Notes: a model not told the origin generated them from the sequence alone. A DNA stretch of 42,644 nt from an uncultured Clostridia bacterium (GCA_947365965.1 CANAZG010000018.1:1-42644), one strand, 5' to 3'. Counted from the stretch's first letter, positions 25,460 to 33,814 are shown. Program-made: numbers and translations.

Positions 25460-26935
25460 TCACAGATACAGGACAAACCTGTCCTGACTTTTCTGGAAAA
25501 CCAGCGCGCCAATCAGCAGGGAGCCTAATGCCATCAGCGTGCACTGGACATATACCGACGGCTCCGGCGAAATGCCGTTCAGAATGCAAAGCCGGATGTT
25601 TTGCAGAAAATGATACATAGGATTAACCCGCAGAATAAACCTAAAGTCCTCCGGCAGGATGCTCTCCGGATAAAAGATCGGCGTCACATACATCCATATC
25701 ATACTTAATACGCCCCACAGGAATTGGGTATCCCGGAAAAATACCATTGCCGCCGACAGGAGCAGTCCCACGCCCAGGCTGAAAATAATTACACAGCAGA
25801 AGAAAAAAAGCGACAAAACCGCAGATTTCCTGAATTCAATTCCTGTTGCCAGAGAAACAAGCACCAGAGGAATCAGGGAGATCCCCAGATTCACGACGGA
25901 GGACATGACACGTGTAAGCGGATAAATATATTTAGGCATATAGACCTTGGTAATTAGGCCGGCATTTCCCACGATAGAGCTCAGCGCCATACCGCTGGCT
26001 TCCGTGAAGAAGTTAAAGGTTACAATGCCGATCAGCAGATACGCCGGATAATTGGGAATGTCGCTTTTGAAAATGGTGGAGAAGACAAAATACTGTACAA
26101 ACATGGTCAGCAGCGGGTTAAGAAAACTCCAGAACATTCCCAGGACAGAGCGTTTGTACTTGGTCTTAAAGTCTCTGGATACCAGCTGACGAATCAGAAA
26201 ACGGTACTTCTGCACCGCAGCCACAGCGTTGACCACATAGCTGCGCCTGCCCTGTCGCAGGCGCAGCCATATCACGCCCAGCCCCGCCAGCAGCAGCAGC
26301 TCTCCTGCTGCTGCAAACTCCCAGTAGTGCAGGCCCGTCCAGATATAATCCGTACCTTTGACCGCAAAGCAAAGCACACCTTCTGACGGCTCCCCGTTAA
26401 GGGTCAGACTGCCGCCCTCCAGCTTCTCCTGCGTATTCATCAGCGGCGAGGCCGCGCTGCCGACCGCACAGTCCGGAGAGGTAATCCGCAGCAGCAGCGG
26501 AACATTGTATAATCCTTCTATTGGTTCCTCCGCTGTCAGCGTGGTCAACCCACCCTCGGTAATGGCGGCGGCATCGAAAGCACCCGACAGCAGCACGCTG
26601 CTGTCCCGCAGGTCCATCAGCTCCAGCAGAACAGTTCCAGCATTCGGCCGGTAATAGGTCCCCCATTGCACGTCAATCTGCTCCAGCCGCTGAATCGTTG
26701 TTATGAAGCTTTGCTCCACAACACTTCCCGCTGTCAGCTCCACTGTCCCGCTGTCTGCTGCTGGCAATTCCCTGTTTCCTCTTGACTGACGCAAATGTAA
26801 CTGTTCTCCAACCAGAAAATAAAACAGGATAATCAAGGCAGCGTATCCCAGGAGGAGCATGACAGCCAGCCGCCGTATTATCCGAAGATTTTCTGCTGCT
26901 TCGTTGTTTACTGATTTATTTTGCAATAATCTCAC
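25460..26935 (-). CDS. wzm: Polysaccharide ABC exporter permease (Wzm/TagG-like) with extra extracellular domain
   Basis: This is a 491-residue protein, while ordinary Wzm/TagG permeases have about 260. An N-terminal helix (LAVMLLLGYAALIILFYFLV) is followed by roughly 180 extracellular residues with a beta-sandwich-like pattern, a second helix near GELLLLAGLGVIWLRL, then a complete ABC-2 permease starting FLIRQLVSRDFKTKYKRSVL. The permease has the usual helices and the GVLSMIWMYVTPIFYPESIL block. The GTG at 26935 overlaps the stop of the recombinase-like gene (GTGA); GTG 26947 and TTG 26926 are alternatives. The extra domain could bind the exported glycan, replacing the domain missing from Wzt (inference). 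Confidence 0.87.
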   Translation of the reverse strand: MRLLQNKSVNNEAAENLRIIRRLAVMLLLGYAALIILFYFLVGEQLHLRQSRGNRELPAADSGTVELTAGSVVEQSFITTIQRLEQIDVQWGTYYRPNAGTVLLELMDLRDSSVLLSGAFDAAAITEGGLTTLTAEEPIEGLYNVPLLLRITSPDCAVGSAASPLMNTQEKLEGGSLTLNGEPSEGVLCFAVKGTDYIWTGLHYWEFAAAGELLLLAGLGVIWLRLRQGRRSYVVNAVAAVQKYRFLIRQLVSRDFKTKYKRSVLGMFWSFLNPLLTMFVQYFVFSTIFKSDIPNYPAYLLIGIVTFNFFTEASGMALSSIVGNAGLITKVYMPKYIYPLTRVMSSVVNLGISLIPLVLVSLATGIEFRKSAVLSLFFFCCVIIFSLGVGLLLSAAMVFFRDTQFLWGVLSMIWMYVTPIFYPESILPEDFRFILRVNPMYHFLQNIRLCILNGISPEPSVYVQCTLMALGSLLIGALVFQKSQDRFVLYL

Positions 26936-27801
26936 CGCTCTTCCCACCCAATTTCCAACTGCTCCTGCTCCAGCAGGCGACTGTGGGCCTGCTCCACCAG
27001 CAGGGCGATGTTGTCCTCAATCCCCGCCCGGGTGGTCTGATACAGCCGCTTTAAGCACCGGGGGTTGCCCTTCTCCTCCGGCACCTTCGCCGCTGTGCAC
27101 AGCTGACGGATGATGGTGCTCACGTAGGTGCGGCTCATGGGCGTGCCGTCCTTGGTGAGGAAGATGGGGCCGGAGAGGCAGCCGTTTCGCCGTGCGTAGT
27201 CCAGCAGTTCCGCCTGTAGGCCCTCCGGGATACGCAGCACCTGTTTATTCCGGCTGAAAGTGACCGTCAGCTTACCCTCTCTCACCGACTCCACTGTTAC
27301 CTTCTCTAATTCCTGCACAGTCAACCCCGTGGTACCGAACAGCTTCACCAGCAGGTACACCCTTTCCCGGCCTAACGCCCGGGCCGTTTGCAGCAGCCGC
27401 AGGTACTCCGTCCGCGTCAGCTCCGGCTGGAGCTCCGTCTCCAGCTTCAACTGATTAGCCAGCTGGTACTCCCGGTGGCCGACAAAGTCCAGATAGGCGT
27501 TGTTCACTGAGAGGTAGCTGTTGATGGTACTGGGGGCGTAGCCCGCCTTCACCAAATGCTCACGCCAGCGCTCCAGGGTACCGTGGCAGATGATTTTGTC
27601 CTCCGGGAGGTCATCATAGAGGCGGTTCAAGCCCCGGCGATACCATTTTAATGTGCCCTCCACACGTCCTTCGTTCTGGCAGACAGTCATAAACCGCTCT
27701 ATGCCATCTCGGGTCAAACGTACGCCCGCATCCGGCACTTGGCTATGCCGATGCCGTTGCTGGCTGTAGCCCCTCTGAATGTGCTGTCTCGTTTGCGGCA
27801 T
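26932..27801 (-). CDS. Catalytically degenerate tyrosine-recombinase-like protein
   Basis: This 289-residue protein has the two-domain layout of phage-type integrases: a SAM-like core-binding region (about 30-115) and a catalytic-like domain from 128. It is clearly paralogous to the intact recombinase next door (EYLRLLQTARALGRERVYLL against EYLRLLETANHLGRKRLALL). The catalytic set is gone: Thr161 replaces Arg I (TTGLTVQEL), RCLKR (248-252) replaces HxLRH, and the GH...Y end is missing. The lysine-like K186 remains. The ATG at 27801 has GGGAGG six bases upstream. Its stop overlaps the start of the exporter permease, so it is the first gene of the glycan operon. It likely works as a DNA-binding regulator. 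Confidence 0.8.
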   Translation of the reverse strand: MPQTRQHIQRGYSQQRHRHSQVPDAGVRLTRDGIERFMTVCQNEGRVEGTLKWYRRGLNRLYDDLPEDKIICHGTLERWREHLVKAGYAPSTINSYLSVNNAYLDFVGHREYQLANQLKLETELQPELTRTEYLRLLQTARALGRERVYLLVKLFGTTGLTVQELEKVTVESVREGKLTVTFSRNKQVLRIPEGLQAELLDYARRNGCLSGPIFLTKDGTPMSRTYVSTIIRQLCTAAKVPEEKGNPRCLKRLYQTTRAGIEDNIALLVEQAHSRLLEQEQLEIGWEER

Positions 27802-28105
27802 AGATACCTCCCTCTTGGTTCATCACAGACTTAATAGACCGCCCTGTTTCTTCATGGATTTTTGGGGGCTACAGGCCGCAAAATCCCCGCGCAAAATGCG
27901 CGGGGGTAGAAAAAGGCATAGAAATATAAGCCGGTCATCCAGTATTGTTGACCGGCAGGATTTGTTACGCGAAAAAACAGGGAAATGGGCTTGCATTCCC
28001 CTATCTTTTGTGATAGGATACCTACAGTCCTCAAAGTTCATCATAACTGAGGATCTGTTTTTATTACCTTTTGAGGCAACTTATTAATTTTGTCTATTTT
28101 GGGGG
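27802..28105 (-). promoter_or_regulatory. Structured leader between the two recombinase genes
   Basis: This 304 bp spacer holds three separate inverted repeats: CCCCGCGC/GCGCGGGG (27885-27905, 5-nt loop), GCCGGTC/GACCGGC (27930-27956, 13-nt loop) and CCTATC/GATAGG (28000-28017, 6-nt loop). On the transcribed strand the first is followed by ATTTTGC, weakly terminator-like. A poor promoter (TCAACA, 17 bp, TATATT) overlaps the middle repeat. The stretch ends with GGGAGG before the glycan operon's first gene. It is a plausible site of conditional termination or recombinase-like protein binding. Confidence 0.5.
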
Positions 28106-28951
28106 TTAAGAAATAAGTCCCAATCTCTCTAACTGACGAGCGTGCTCCACGCCAGTGGAGATGAGGTAGATACGGGTAGTCTCGATACTGGAATGGCCCA
28201 GTACATCCGCCAACTTCGCCACATCTCGACAGACCCGGTAGAAAGTTCTAGCAAACAGATGCCGCAGGTTGTGGGGAAATACTTTCGAGGGAACCACGTT
28301 GGCTTTTTTGCATAGCGCCTTCATCTCTGCCCAGATTTGACGGCGGGAGATGCCTTTGCCGCTTCTGGTGAGAAAGAGCTCGCCGGAAGTGATTTTTTCC
28401 TTTTTCGCATATTTTTGCAGCTTACGGCACAGCTTGCCAGGCAGAAGGACGGTACGGATTTTTCCTTTCAATGCAATATCTGCACGACCTGCACGGACCG
28501 CCTCTGCTGTTATATATCTCACCTCCGATACGCGGATACCCGTGGCGCAGATGGTTTCGATGAGTAAAGCAAGCCTTTTCCTACCTAAGTGATTAGCTGT
28601 CTCCAATAGGCGAAGATATTCCTCTTTGGTCAGTTCTTTCTCTGTATCGCGAAATAGCTTTCTCTGAATTTTTAGGTACTTTATCCGCAACTCCTGCCGC
28701 CCCACACTCTTGAAAAACTTATTCAGTGCGGAGAGCTTGGAATTGATGGTTTCCGGCTTATAACCTTCATCTCGTAAATAATTTTTCCAATTAGCCACCA
28801 TCTCTGCTGTTATCGGCCTCCCCGCCAACCAGTGCGTGAAGAATCGCACTTCACGTATGTATTTTTCTATCGTACTCTGTTCGCGTTCTTCTGACCTTAA
28901 CTGATGCTTGAATGAGATGAGTTGTCCGCCTGTCAGGGTGTGACTGTCCAT
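28106..28951 (-). CDS. Tyrosine recombinase, catalytically intact
   Basis: This recombinase of 281 residues keeps the full active site. Numbered from ATG 28951: Arg140 (ATGIRVSEV), the beta-hairpin lysine in ALKGKIRTVLLP, His227/Arg230 in HNLRHLF, His253 in LGHSSIETT and nucleophile Tyr262 (TRIY). The core-binding domain covers about residues 10-90. A TTG at 28969 would add six residues but would touch a palindrome; GGAGG lies 11 bases before the ATG. It resembles phase-variation or element integrases. Lying just upstream of the glycan operon on the same strand, with a palindrome at its 5' end, it is a candidate for DNA inversion or local integration. Confidence 0.87.
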   Translation of the reverse strand: MDSHTLTGGQLISFKHQLRSEEREQSTIEKYIREVRFFTHWLAGRPITAEMVANWKNYLRDEGYKPETINSKLSALNKFFKSVGRQELRIKYLKIQRKLFRDTEKELTKEEYLRLLETANHLGRKRLALLIETICATGIRVSEVRYITAEAVRAGRADIALKGKIRTVLLPGKLCRKLQKYAKKEKITSGELFLTRSGKGISRRQIWAEMKALCKKANVVPSKVFPHNLRHLFARTFYRVCRDVAKLADVLGHSSIETTRIYLISTGVEHARQLERLGLIS

Positions 28952-28967
28952 TGTGTAAGCTGCCTCC

Positions 28968-29003
28968 AATCAAGTAAAATGGTATGTCCCATTTTACTTG
29001 ATT
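28968..29003. promoter_or_regulatory. 15-6-15 bp perfect palindrome, candidate recombination site
   Basis: AATCAAGTAAAATGG (28968-28982) and its exact complement (28989-29003) flank a 6-bp spacer. This is the geometry of a core site for a tyrosine recombinase (two arms around a 6-8 bp crossover). It sits 16 bp upstream of the recombinase ATG. It is not followed by a T-run in either direction, so a terminator is less likely. I found no second exact copy in the window. Confidence 0.5.
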
Positions 29004-29350
29004 GAGGATTTTATGTAAAATTCTTCTCGGTGTGTCTCTTTCCTTGGTACGGTTAAAGGATAGCCGGAGTTGGGAGGCGGGGCCTGAGAAAACGTAGTAA
29101 GCAGGGCGGATGTTAATACATCTGCAATTTGCTTGTTGGGGGCAGCAACCGCATTCCTCATACTCATTTGCTGGGCCCGGGAGATGGATGGTACGGCCTT
29201 CTCCCGCACCATCGCCTCGTCCACTCGTATTTGTTCGTCCGGCATCAGGTAGGACAGCTTTACCGCTGTAGTCAGGGCCAGTGTTCCCTCATCTACCAAC
29301 TTGCTGGCATGTTTGCGCCAGTGGCCAGACACGATCCTCATTCCTGGGGG
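29004..29350 (-). pseudogene. Decayed ParB-like gene, copy B
   Basis: The minus-strand frame reads [20 protein letters not shown], then [19 protein letters not shown] and [12 protein letters not shown], the middle and C-terminal parts of a ParB-like protein from an integrative element. It lacks the N-terminal ParB motif because about 170 bp present in copy A are missing. By chance its frame is continuous with the collagen-like gene upstream, giving one chimeric reading of 325 codons (29971-28994). Confidence 0.65.
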
Positions 29351-29602
29351 CGGACAATGGCCGGTGTAAATACGCCGTATGCCCGGACGCTCTCCACTCT
29401 GTGTTTTGGATATAAGAAAAAGGGAGAATGCGGTATGATGCTGCATTCTCCCTGAAGAAGCCATATGGACCTCGTTGAGTATTATATATGAAAACACCGC
29501 CCATAGTCTCCACAGGGCGGTGTTCCGTGTAATGTGATAGATTTTATTGTCATATTGCGATATTTTTTGCAGTTTTATGCATTTTCCTATTAAAAACGTT
29601 CC
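29253..29602. repeat. Direct repeat copy B (parB remnant plus structured leader)
   Basis: Homologous to 12598-13118 and in the same orientation. It keeps the hairpin GGGAGAATGC/GCATTCTCCC and a 10-bp hairpin AACACCGCCC/GGGCGGTGTT that has decayed in copy A. It ends at the same edge (TCCTATTAAAAACGT), which here breaks into the collagen-like gene. The two copies bracket about 16 kb holding the whole glycan operon. Confidence 0.8.
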
Positions 29603-29971
29603 GGTGGGGCCGATCGGACCGGCAGGGCCAGCGGGACCCGTTGCCCCAGTCGCGCCCGTAGCGCCGGTGGCTCCCGTCACACCGGCAGGACCGGCAGGAC
29701 CAGTGGGACCTGTCGCCCCAGTCGCGCCCGTGGCGCCCCTTGCGCCGGTAGCTCCCGTGGCGCCTGTCGCGCCGGTTGCCCCCGTAGCTCCCGTTGCCCC
29801 GGTGGGGCCAACAGGACCAATCGGACCCATAGGTCCCATGGGACCGGCGGGACCGGGCAGACCCCGGGGACCCATGGGTCCCGGAGGGCCGGGGACGTAG
29901 CAGACCGTATCGCAGGGGTCGCAGCAGGGACTTCCGCAGCAGCGGTCGGATTCGTAACGATTGTATCGCAT
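29603..29971 (-). pseudogene. Collagen-like repeat protein, truncated
   Basis: From ATG 29971 (GGGAGG ten bases upstream) the protein has a cysteine-rich start ([15 protein letters not shown]) and then about 95 residues of uninterrupted Gly-X-Y triplets, first GPP/GPM/GPA types and then GAT runs. This resembles exosporium or surface collagen-like proteins of spore-forming Firmicutes. Such proteins end in a globular domain, which is missing: the triplets stop at GPTGT, exactly where repeat copy B begins, and the frame runs on through non-homologous sequence. Probably inactivated, although a chimeric protein could still be made. Confidence 0.75.
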
Positions 29972-30087
29972 AGAGACAGATCCTCCCTTGTCTCACAGTG
30001 ACGCGGCGCGCCGCCGCGCCGCGTGGGCATCCGTCTCCGCCGCGCCGGAAGAGACGGGTGTCCGTTTTTATCCTATGCGCCGCCGTG

Positions 30088-30123
30088 AAAAAGGTGACGG
30101 GGGAGGCTCCCCGCCTCCCCCGT
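30088..30123 (-). terminator. Rho-independent terminator of the ABC exporter pair
   Basis: Read on the minus strand, ACGGGGGAGGC (30123-30113) pairs perfectly with its complement (30107-30097) around a 5-nt loop, followed by CACC and TTTTT (30092-30088). It lies 3 bp after the stop of the exporter gene. Confidence 0.85.
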
Positions 30124-30126
30124 TCC

Positions 30127-31917
30127 CTATGCCATCTGCAATTGGTACAGCTTCTTATAGATGCCGTCCTGGTCCAGCAGCTCCTGGTGAGCGCCGCTCT
30201 CCCGGATGCGGCCCTTGTGCATGACGATGATCTTGTCCGCGTGCTGGATGGTGGAGAGCCGGTGGGCCACCATGATGGTGGTGCGTCCGGCCATCAGGGT
30301 CTCCAGGGCCTCCTGAATCCACTGCTCCGTCTCGGTGTCGATGTTGGCCGTAGCCTCGTCCAGAATGAGGATGGCCGGGTCAAAGGCCAGAGTCCGGGCG
30401 AAGCTGATGAGCTGCCGCTGTCCGGCGGAGAAGGTGGAGCCCCGCTCCGTAACCCGCTCGTCGTAGCCCGCCGGCAGCTTCTCGATGAAGCGGCCGGCGT
30501 TGACCTGCCGGGCCGCCCGGACCACGTCCTCGTCGGTGATGGTCTCGCTGCGCAGGCGGATGTTGCTCTTGATATCCCCGGTGAAGAGGAACACGTCCTG
30601 CTGCACCTGTCCGATGGAGGAGCGGATCTGGTCCCGGGTCATGTCCTTGACATTGACGCCGTCGATGAGAATCTCCCCCCGCTGCACGTCGTAATACCGG
30701 CCGATCAGGTTCAGGATGGAGCTCTTGCCCGCGCCGGTGGCCCCCACGAAGGCCACCTTCTCCCCCGGCTCGATGACAAAGCTCACGTCCCGGAGGATAT
30801 AGTTCTCCCCATCGTAGGCGAACCACACGTTCTTGAACTCAATCCGCCCCCGGATCTCCGCCGGACCCCTGGGCTCTGCCGGATCGTGGATCTGGGGCTC
30901 CTCGTCCAGGAGCGTGAATATCTTCTCCGCCGAGGCCACCGCCGACTGGAGGGTGGAGAGCTGCTCCGCCAGATCCTGGATGGGATCGAAGAAGGTCTTG
31001 ATGTACTGTAAGAAGATGTACATGGTGCCGAAGGACACTGTCCCCGCCAGCACGCCCCGGCTCCCCGCGGCGATGACAATGGCCATGGCCGCCACGGAGC
31101 ACATGACGATCACCGGCCGGAACACGGCCCCCACCAGGATCTCCCGGCGAAAGGCCTGATGGAGCTCCTGACTGCGGACCCGGAAGGCGTCCAGCTTCGC
31201 CTCCTCTCGGTTGAAGATCTGGATCACCTTCATGCCCGATAGGTTCTCGGAGAGGAAGGTGTTCACCTCCGTTAGCTTGGTCTTGCTCAACTGATAGGCC
31301 CGGCGGGAGAGGGTGCGGAACACCACGGTCAGCGCCGTCACCACCGGCACCATCACAAAGCTCAGCAGGGCCATGCGCACGTCCAGCAGCAGCATCACTA
31401 CTGCCAGACCGATGATCTTCACCACATTTTTGAAGAGCTTGGCCAGGATGTTGGCGTACAGCTCGTGGACCGCCTCCACGTCGTTGGTGACCCGGGTGAC
31501 GATCTTGCCCACCGGGGTGAGATCAAAAAAGCGCATGGAGAGGCTCTGGATGTGCTCAAAGAGCTGCCGGCGCATGGTGTAGACGATCTCCTGGCCCGTC
31601 TTTTGCAGCAGCAGGAACTGGGCCCGGTTGCACACAAACAGGATCGCCAGTACGGCCACATACTTCCCCGCTGCGGTCAGTATGCCCATGAACCGCTCCT
31701 CCACCGCCTCCCCGGGGGCGTAGCCCCCATCGATGAAGAGATCAATGGCGTCGCCGGTGAGGATGGGCTTGTAGAGCTCCAGCGCCGTGATAGCCAGCGC
31801 CAGAACCAAACAAGCCGCCATGGCTGCCATGTGGGGCCGCAGGTAGGAGAGCATCCGCACCACGGCGTTGCCACGGTAGTGGACGTCCTCCTCCGTCTTT
31901 TTGAGAAACAGCTTCAC
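30127..31917 (-). CDS. Heterodimeric ABC exporter subunit (canonical ATP site)
   Basis: This 596-residue half-transporter of the MsbA/TM288 type has six membrane helices in the first ~320 residues (GDAIDLFIDGGYAPG, the FFDLTPVGKIVTRVTNDVEA coupling region) and a C-terminal ATPase. Walker A is GATGAGKSS near residue 391, signature FSAGQRQLISFARTL, Walker B with catalytic glutamate LILDEATANID near 512, and H-loop VAHRLST. The GTG start overlaps the TGA of the partner gene. It probably forms a drug or lipid exporter with that partner; substrate unknown. Confidence 0.9.
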   Translation of the reverse strand: MKLFLKKTEEDVHYRGNAVVRMLSYLRPHMAAMAACLVLALAITALELYKPILTGDAIDLFIDGGYAPGEAVEERFMGILTAAGKYVAVLAILFVCNRAQFLLLQKTGQEIVYTMRRQLFEHIQSLSMRFFDLTPVGKIVTRVTNDVEAVHELYANILAKLFKNVVKIIGLAVVMLLLDVRMALLSFVMVPVVTALTVVFRTLSRRAYQLSKTKLTEVNTFLSENLSGMKVIQIFNREEAKLDAFRVRSQELHQAFRREILVGAVFRPVIVMCSVAAMAIVIAAGSRGVLAGTVSFGTMYIFLQYIKTFFDPIQDLAEQLSTLQSAVASAEKIFTLLDEEPQIHDPAEPRGPAEIRGRIEFKNVWFAYDGENYILRDVSFVIEPGEKVAFVGATGAGKSSILNLIGRYYDVQRGEILIDGVNVKDMTRDQIRSSIGQVQQDVFLFTGDIKSNIRLRSETITDEDVVRAARQVNAGRFIEKLPAGYDERVTERGSTFSAGQRQLISFARTLAFDPAILILDEATANIDTETEQWIQEALETLMAGRTTIMVAHRLSTIQHADKIIVMHKGRIRESGAHQELLDQDGIYKKLYQLQMA

Positions 31918-33680
31918 GCCTCCTCGCCCCCTTCCTCCCGCAGCTGCTTCTCCAGCTGCTGCTTGTCGTGGATGCTCCGGTAGATGCCCCCCAGGGCCAT
32001 CAGCTCCTCGTGGCTGCCGTACTCCGCCGCCCGGCCCTCGTCCAGCACCAGAATGCGGTCCGCGCTCTGGATGGTGGAGATGCGGTGGGCGATGATGATG
32101 GTGGTGCGGCCCGCCCGGCTGCGCCGGAGATTTTTGAGAATCTGCTCCTCCGTGTCCGTGTCCACCGCCGAGAGGGCGTCATCCAGGATGAGGATGGGCG
32201 CGTCCTTCAGAAGGGCCCGGGCGATGGCGGAGCGCTGCTTCTGGCCGCCGGAGAGGGTGACCCCCCGCTCCCCCACCACGGTGTCGTACCCCTCGGGGAA
32301 GTCCATGATATTGCTGTGGATGCAGGCGTCCTGGGCGGCCCTTTGGATCTCCTCCCGGCTCTTCCACTCCGCGCCAAAGGCGATGTTGCGCTCCAGGGTG
32401 TCGGAGAACAGGAAGCTCTCCTGGGGCACGTAGGCGATGTCCCGCCGGAGCACGGACAGGGGAATCTCATAGATGGGCCGGCCGTCGATGCGGATCATGT
32501 CGCTTTTGGCGTTGTACAGCCGCAGCAGCAGGCTGGCCAGGGTGCTCTTGCCGCTGCCGGTGCGGCCCAGAACCGCCAGGGTGCTCCCCCGGTCCACGTG
32601 GACCCGGATGGCGTCCAGCACCGTCACGTCCTCCTGGTCCGGGTAGGCGAAGGTCAGCCCGTTAAAGTCGATCTCCCCCTCCAGGGCCGCCACGTCCTTT
32701 ACCTCCGCCCCGTCCACGATCTCCGGCTGCTCGTCCAGGATGGTGCGGATCCGCTTGAGGCTGGCCGTGCCCTGGGAGATGAAGGTGATGCACTCGCCGG
32801 CGGCCAGCATGGGCCAGACCAGCATGGCGATGTACAGGTTGAAGGCCTCGAACTGGCCCAGGGTGATCTCCCCGGCGATGGTGAGGTAGCCGCCGTAGAG
32901 GAGGGTCAGCAGGCCGCTGACGCCGATAATCAGATCCAGCAGGGGCATGAAGAGGGCCTGTGAGCGGGCCACGTCCATGTTCCGGTCCTGGTTGCGGCGG
33001 TTGACCTGGGCAAAGGCCGCCAGCTCCCGGCGCTCCTGGACAAAGGCCTTGATGACCCGGATGCCGCTGACCGCCTCCTGGACCTGGTCCGTAAGATCGG
33101 AGAAGGCCCGCTGCTTGGCAAAAAACCTCCGGTGCATCACCTTGCCGTAGTAGTAGTCCCCGTACATGATGAGCAGCAGGGGGATCACCGCCACCAGGGT
33201 CAGACGCATGTCCACATAGAACATCATCTTCCCCAGCACCATGATGAGCATCACCGTGGCGTCAAAGGCGGTGACCACCGTGGGCCCCATGAGCATCTGC
33301 ACGGAGCGCATGTCGTTGGTGAAGTGGGCCATGAGATCGCCGGTCTTGTGCTCGTTGTAGTAGCGCATGGACAGCTTCTCCAGGTGGGCGAACAGGTCCT
33401 CCTGGAGCCTCCTGCGCACGTCCAGGGCCGCGCCGAAGATGAAGTAGCGCCACCCGAAGCGGCCCACGGCCATGGCCCCGCCCATGAGCACAATCAGCCC
33501 GATGAGCCGCCACACCCCGTCCATCCCGATGGTCCCGGCCTTCAGCCCGTCGGTGATCTGGCCGGTGAACTGGGGGATGTAGACGTTCATCTGGTCCACC
33601 GCCGCCAGGGACAGGATTCCCAACACGTAGTGGAGCCAGCGGCTCCTGGCATAGCCGCCGATCAGTCGAAGCTCCCTCAT
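31914..33680 (-). CDS. Heterodimeric ABC exporter subunit (degenerate ATP site)
   Basis: This 588-residue half-transporter is the first gene of the pair. I chose the ATG at 33680 because GAGGAGG lies six bases upstream. It has six helices, an ATPase with Walker A GRTGSGKST near residue 372, signature LSGGQKQRSAIARAL, and Walker B ILILDDALSAVD near 495. The residue after the Walker B aspartate is Asp, not the catalytic Glu. That is the hallmark of the degenerate site in heterodimeric exporters such as TM287/288 and BmrCD. This supports an asymmetric pair with the downstream subunit. Confidence 0.9.
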   Translation of the reverse strand: MRELRLIGGYARSRWLHYVLGILSLAAVDQMNVYIPQFTGQITDGLKAGTIGMDGVWRLIGLIVLMGGAMAVGRFGWRYFIFGAALDVRRRLQEDLFAHLEKLSMRYYNEHKTGDLMAHFTNDMRSVQMLMGPTVVTAFDATVMLIMVLGKMMFYVDMRLTLVAVIPLLLIMYGDYYYGKVMHRRFFAKQRAFSDLTDQVQEAVSGIRVIKAFVQERRELAAFAQVNRRNQDRNMDVARSQALFMPLLDLIIGVSGLLTLLYGGYLTIAGEITLGQFEAFNLYIAMLVWPMLAAGECITFISQGTASLKRIRTILDEQPEIVDGAEVKDVAALEGEIDFNGLTFAYPDQEDVTVLDAIRVHVDRGSTLAVLGRTGSGKSTLASLLLRLYNAKSDMIRIDGRPIYEIPLSVLRRDIAYVPQESFLFSDTLERNIAFGAEWKSREEIQRAAQDACIHSNIMDFPEGYDTVVGERGVTLSGGQKQRSAIARALLKDAPILILDDALSAVDTDTEEQILKNLRRSRAGRTTIIIAHRISTIQSADRILVLDEGRAAEYGSHEELMALGGIYRSIHDKQQLEKQLREEGGEEA

Positions 33681-33747
33681 AGCGCCCCTCCTCAACCCTC
33701 TCTGGTATATCTGTGGGGCGGACAATTCCGCCGGCACATGTTTCTCC

Positions 33748-33776
33748 ATTGTAGCACAGCGGGCAGCGGAGCACAA
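33748..33776 (-). promoter_or_regulatory. Promoter of the ABC exporter pair
   Basis: Minus strand -35 TTGTGC (33776-33771), 17 bp spacer, -10 TACAAT (33753-33748), about 68 bp upstream of the chosen ATG. It faces away from the SPFH promoter. Confidence 0.6.
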
Positions 33777-33814
33777 TAGCTATTTGGGGAAATTCTGGGC
33801 AGGATAAAATCCAG

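Noticed and set aside
27826-28100. Possible invertible promoter flanked by AATAGAC/GTCTATT
   Set aside because: The repeats are only 7 bp and the flanks do not match, which is expected by chance in this length.
29547-29900. Proline/valine repeat protein on the plus strand
   Set aside because: It is the complement of the Gly-X-Y triplets. The minus strand has the cysteine-rich start and ribosome binding site.
29604-29900. Short tandem repeats resembling a CRISPR array
   Set aside because: The period is 9 bp and in frame with Gly-X-Y codons. There are no spacers and no cas genes.
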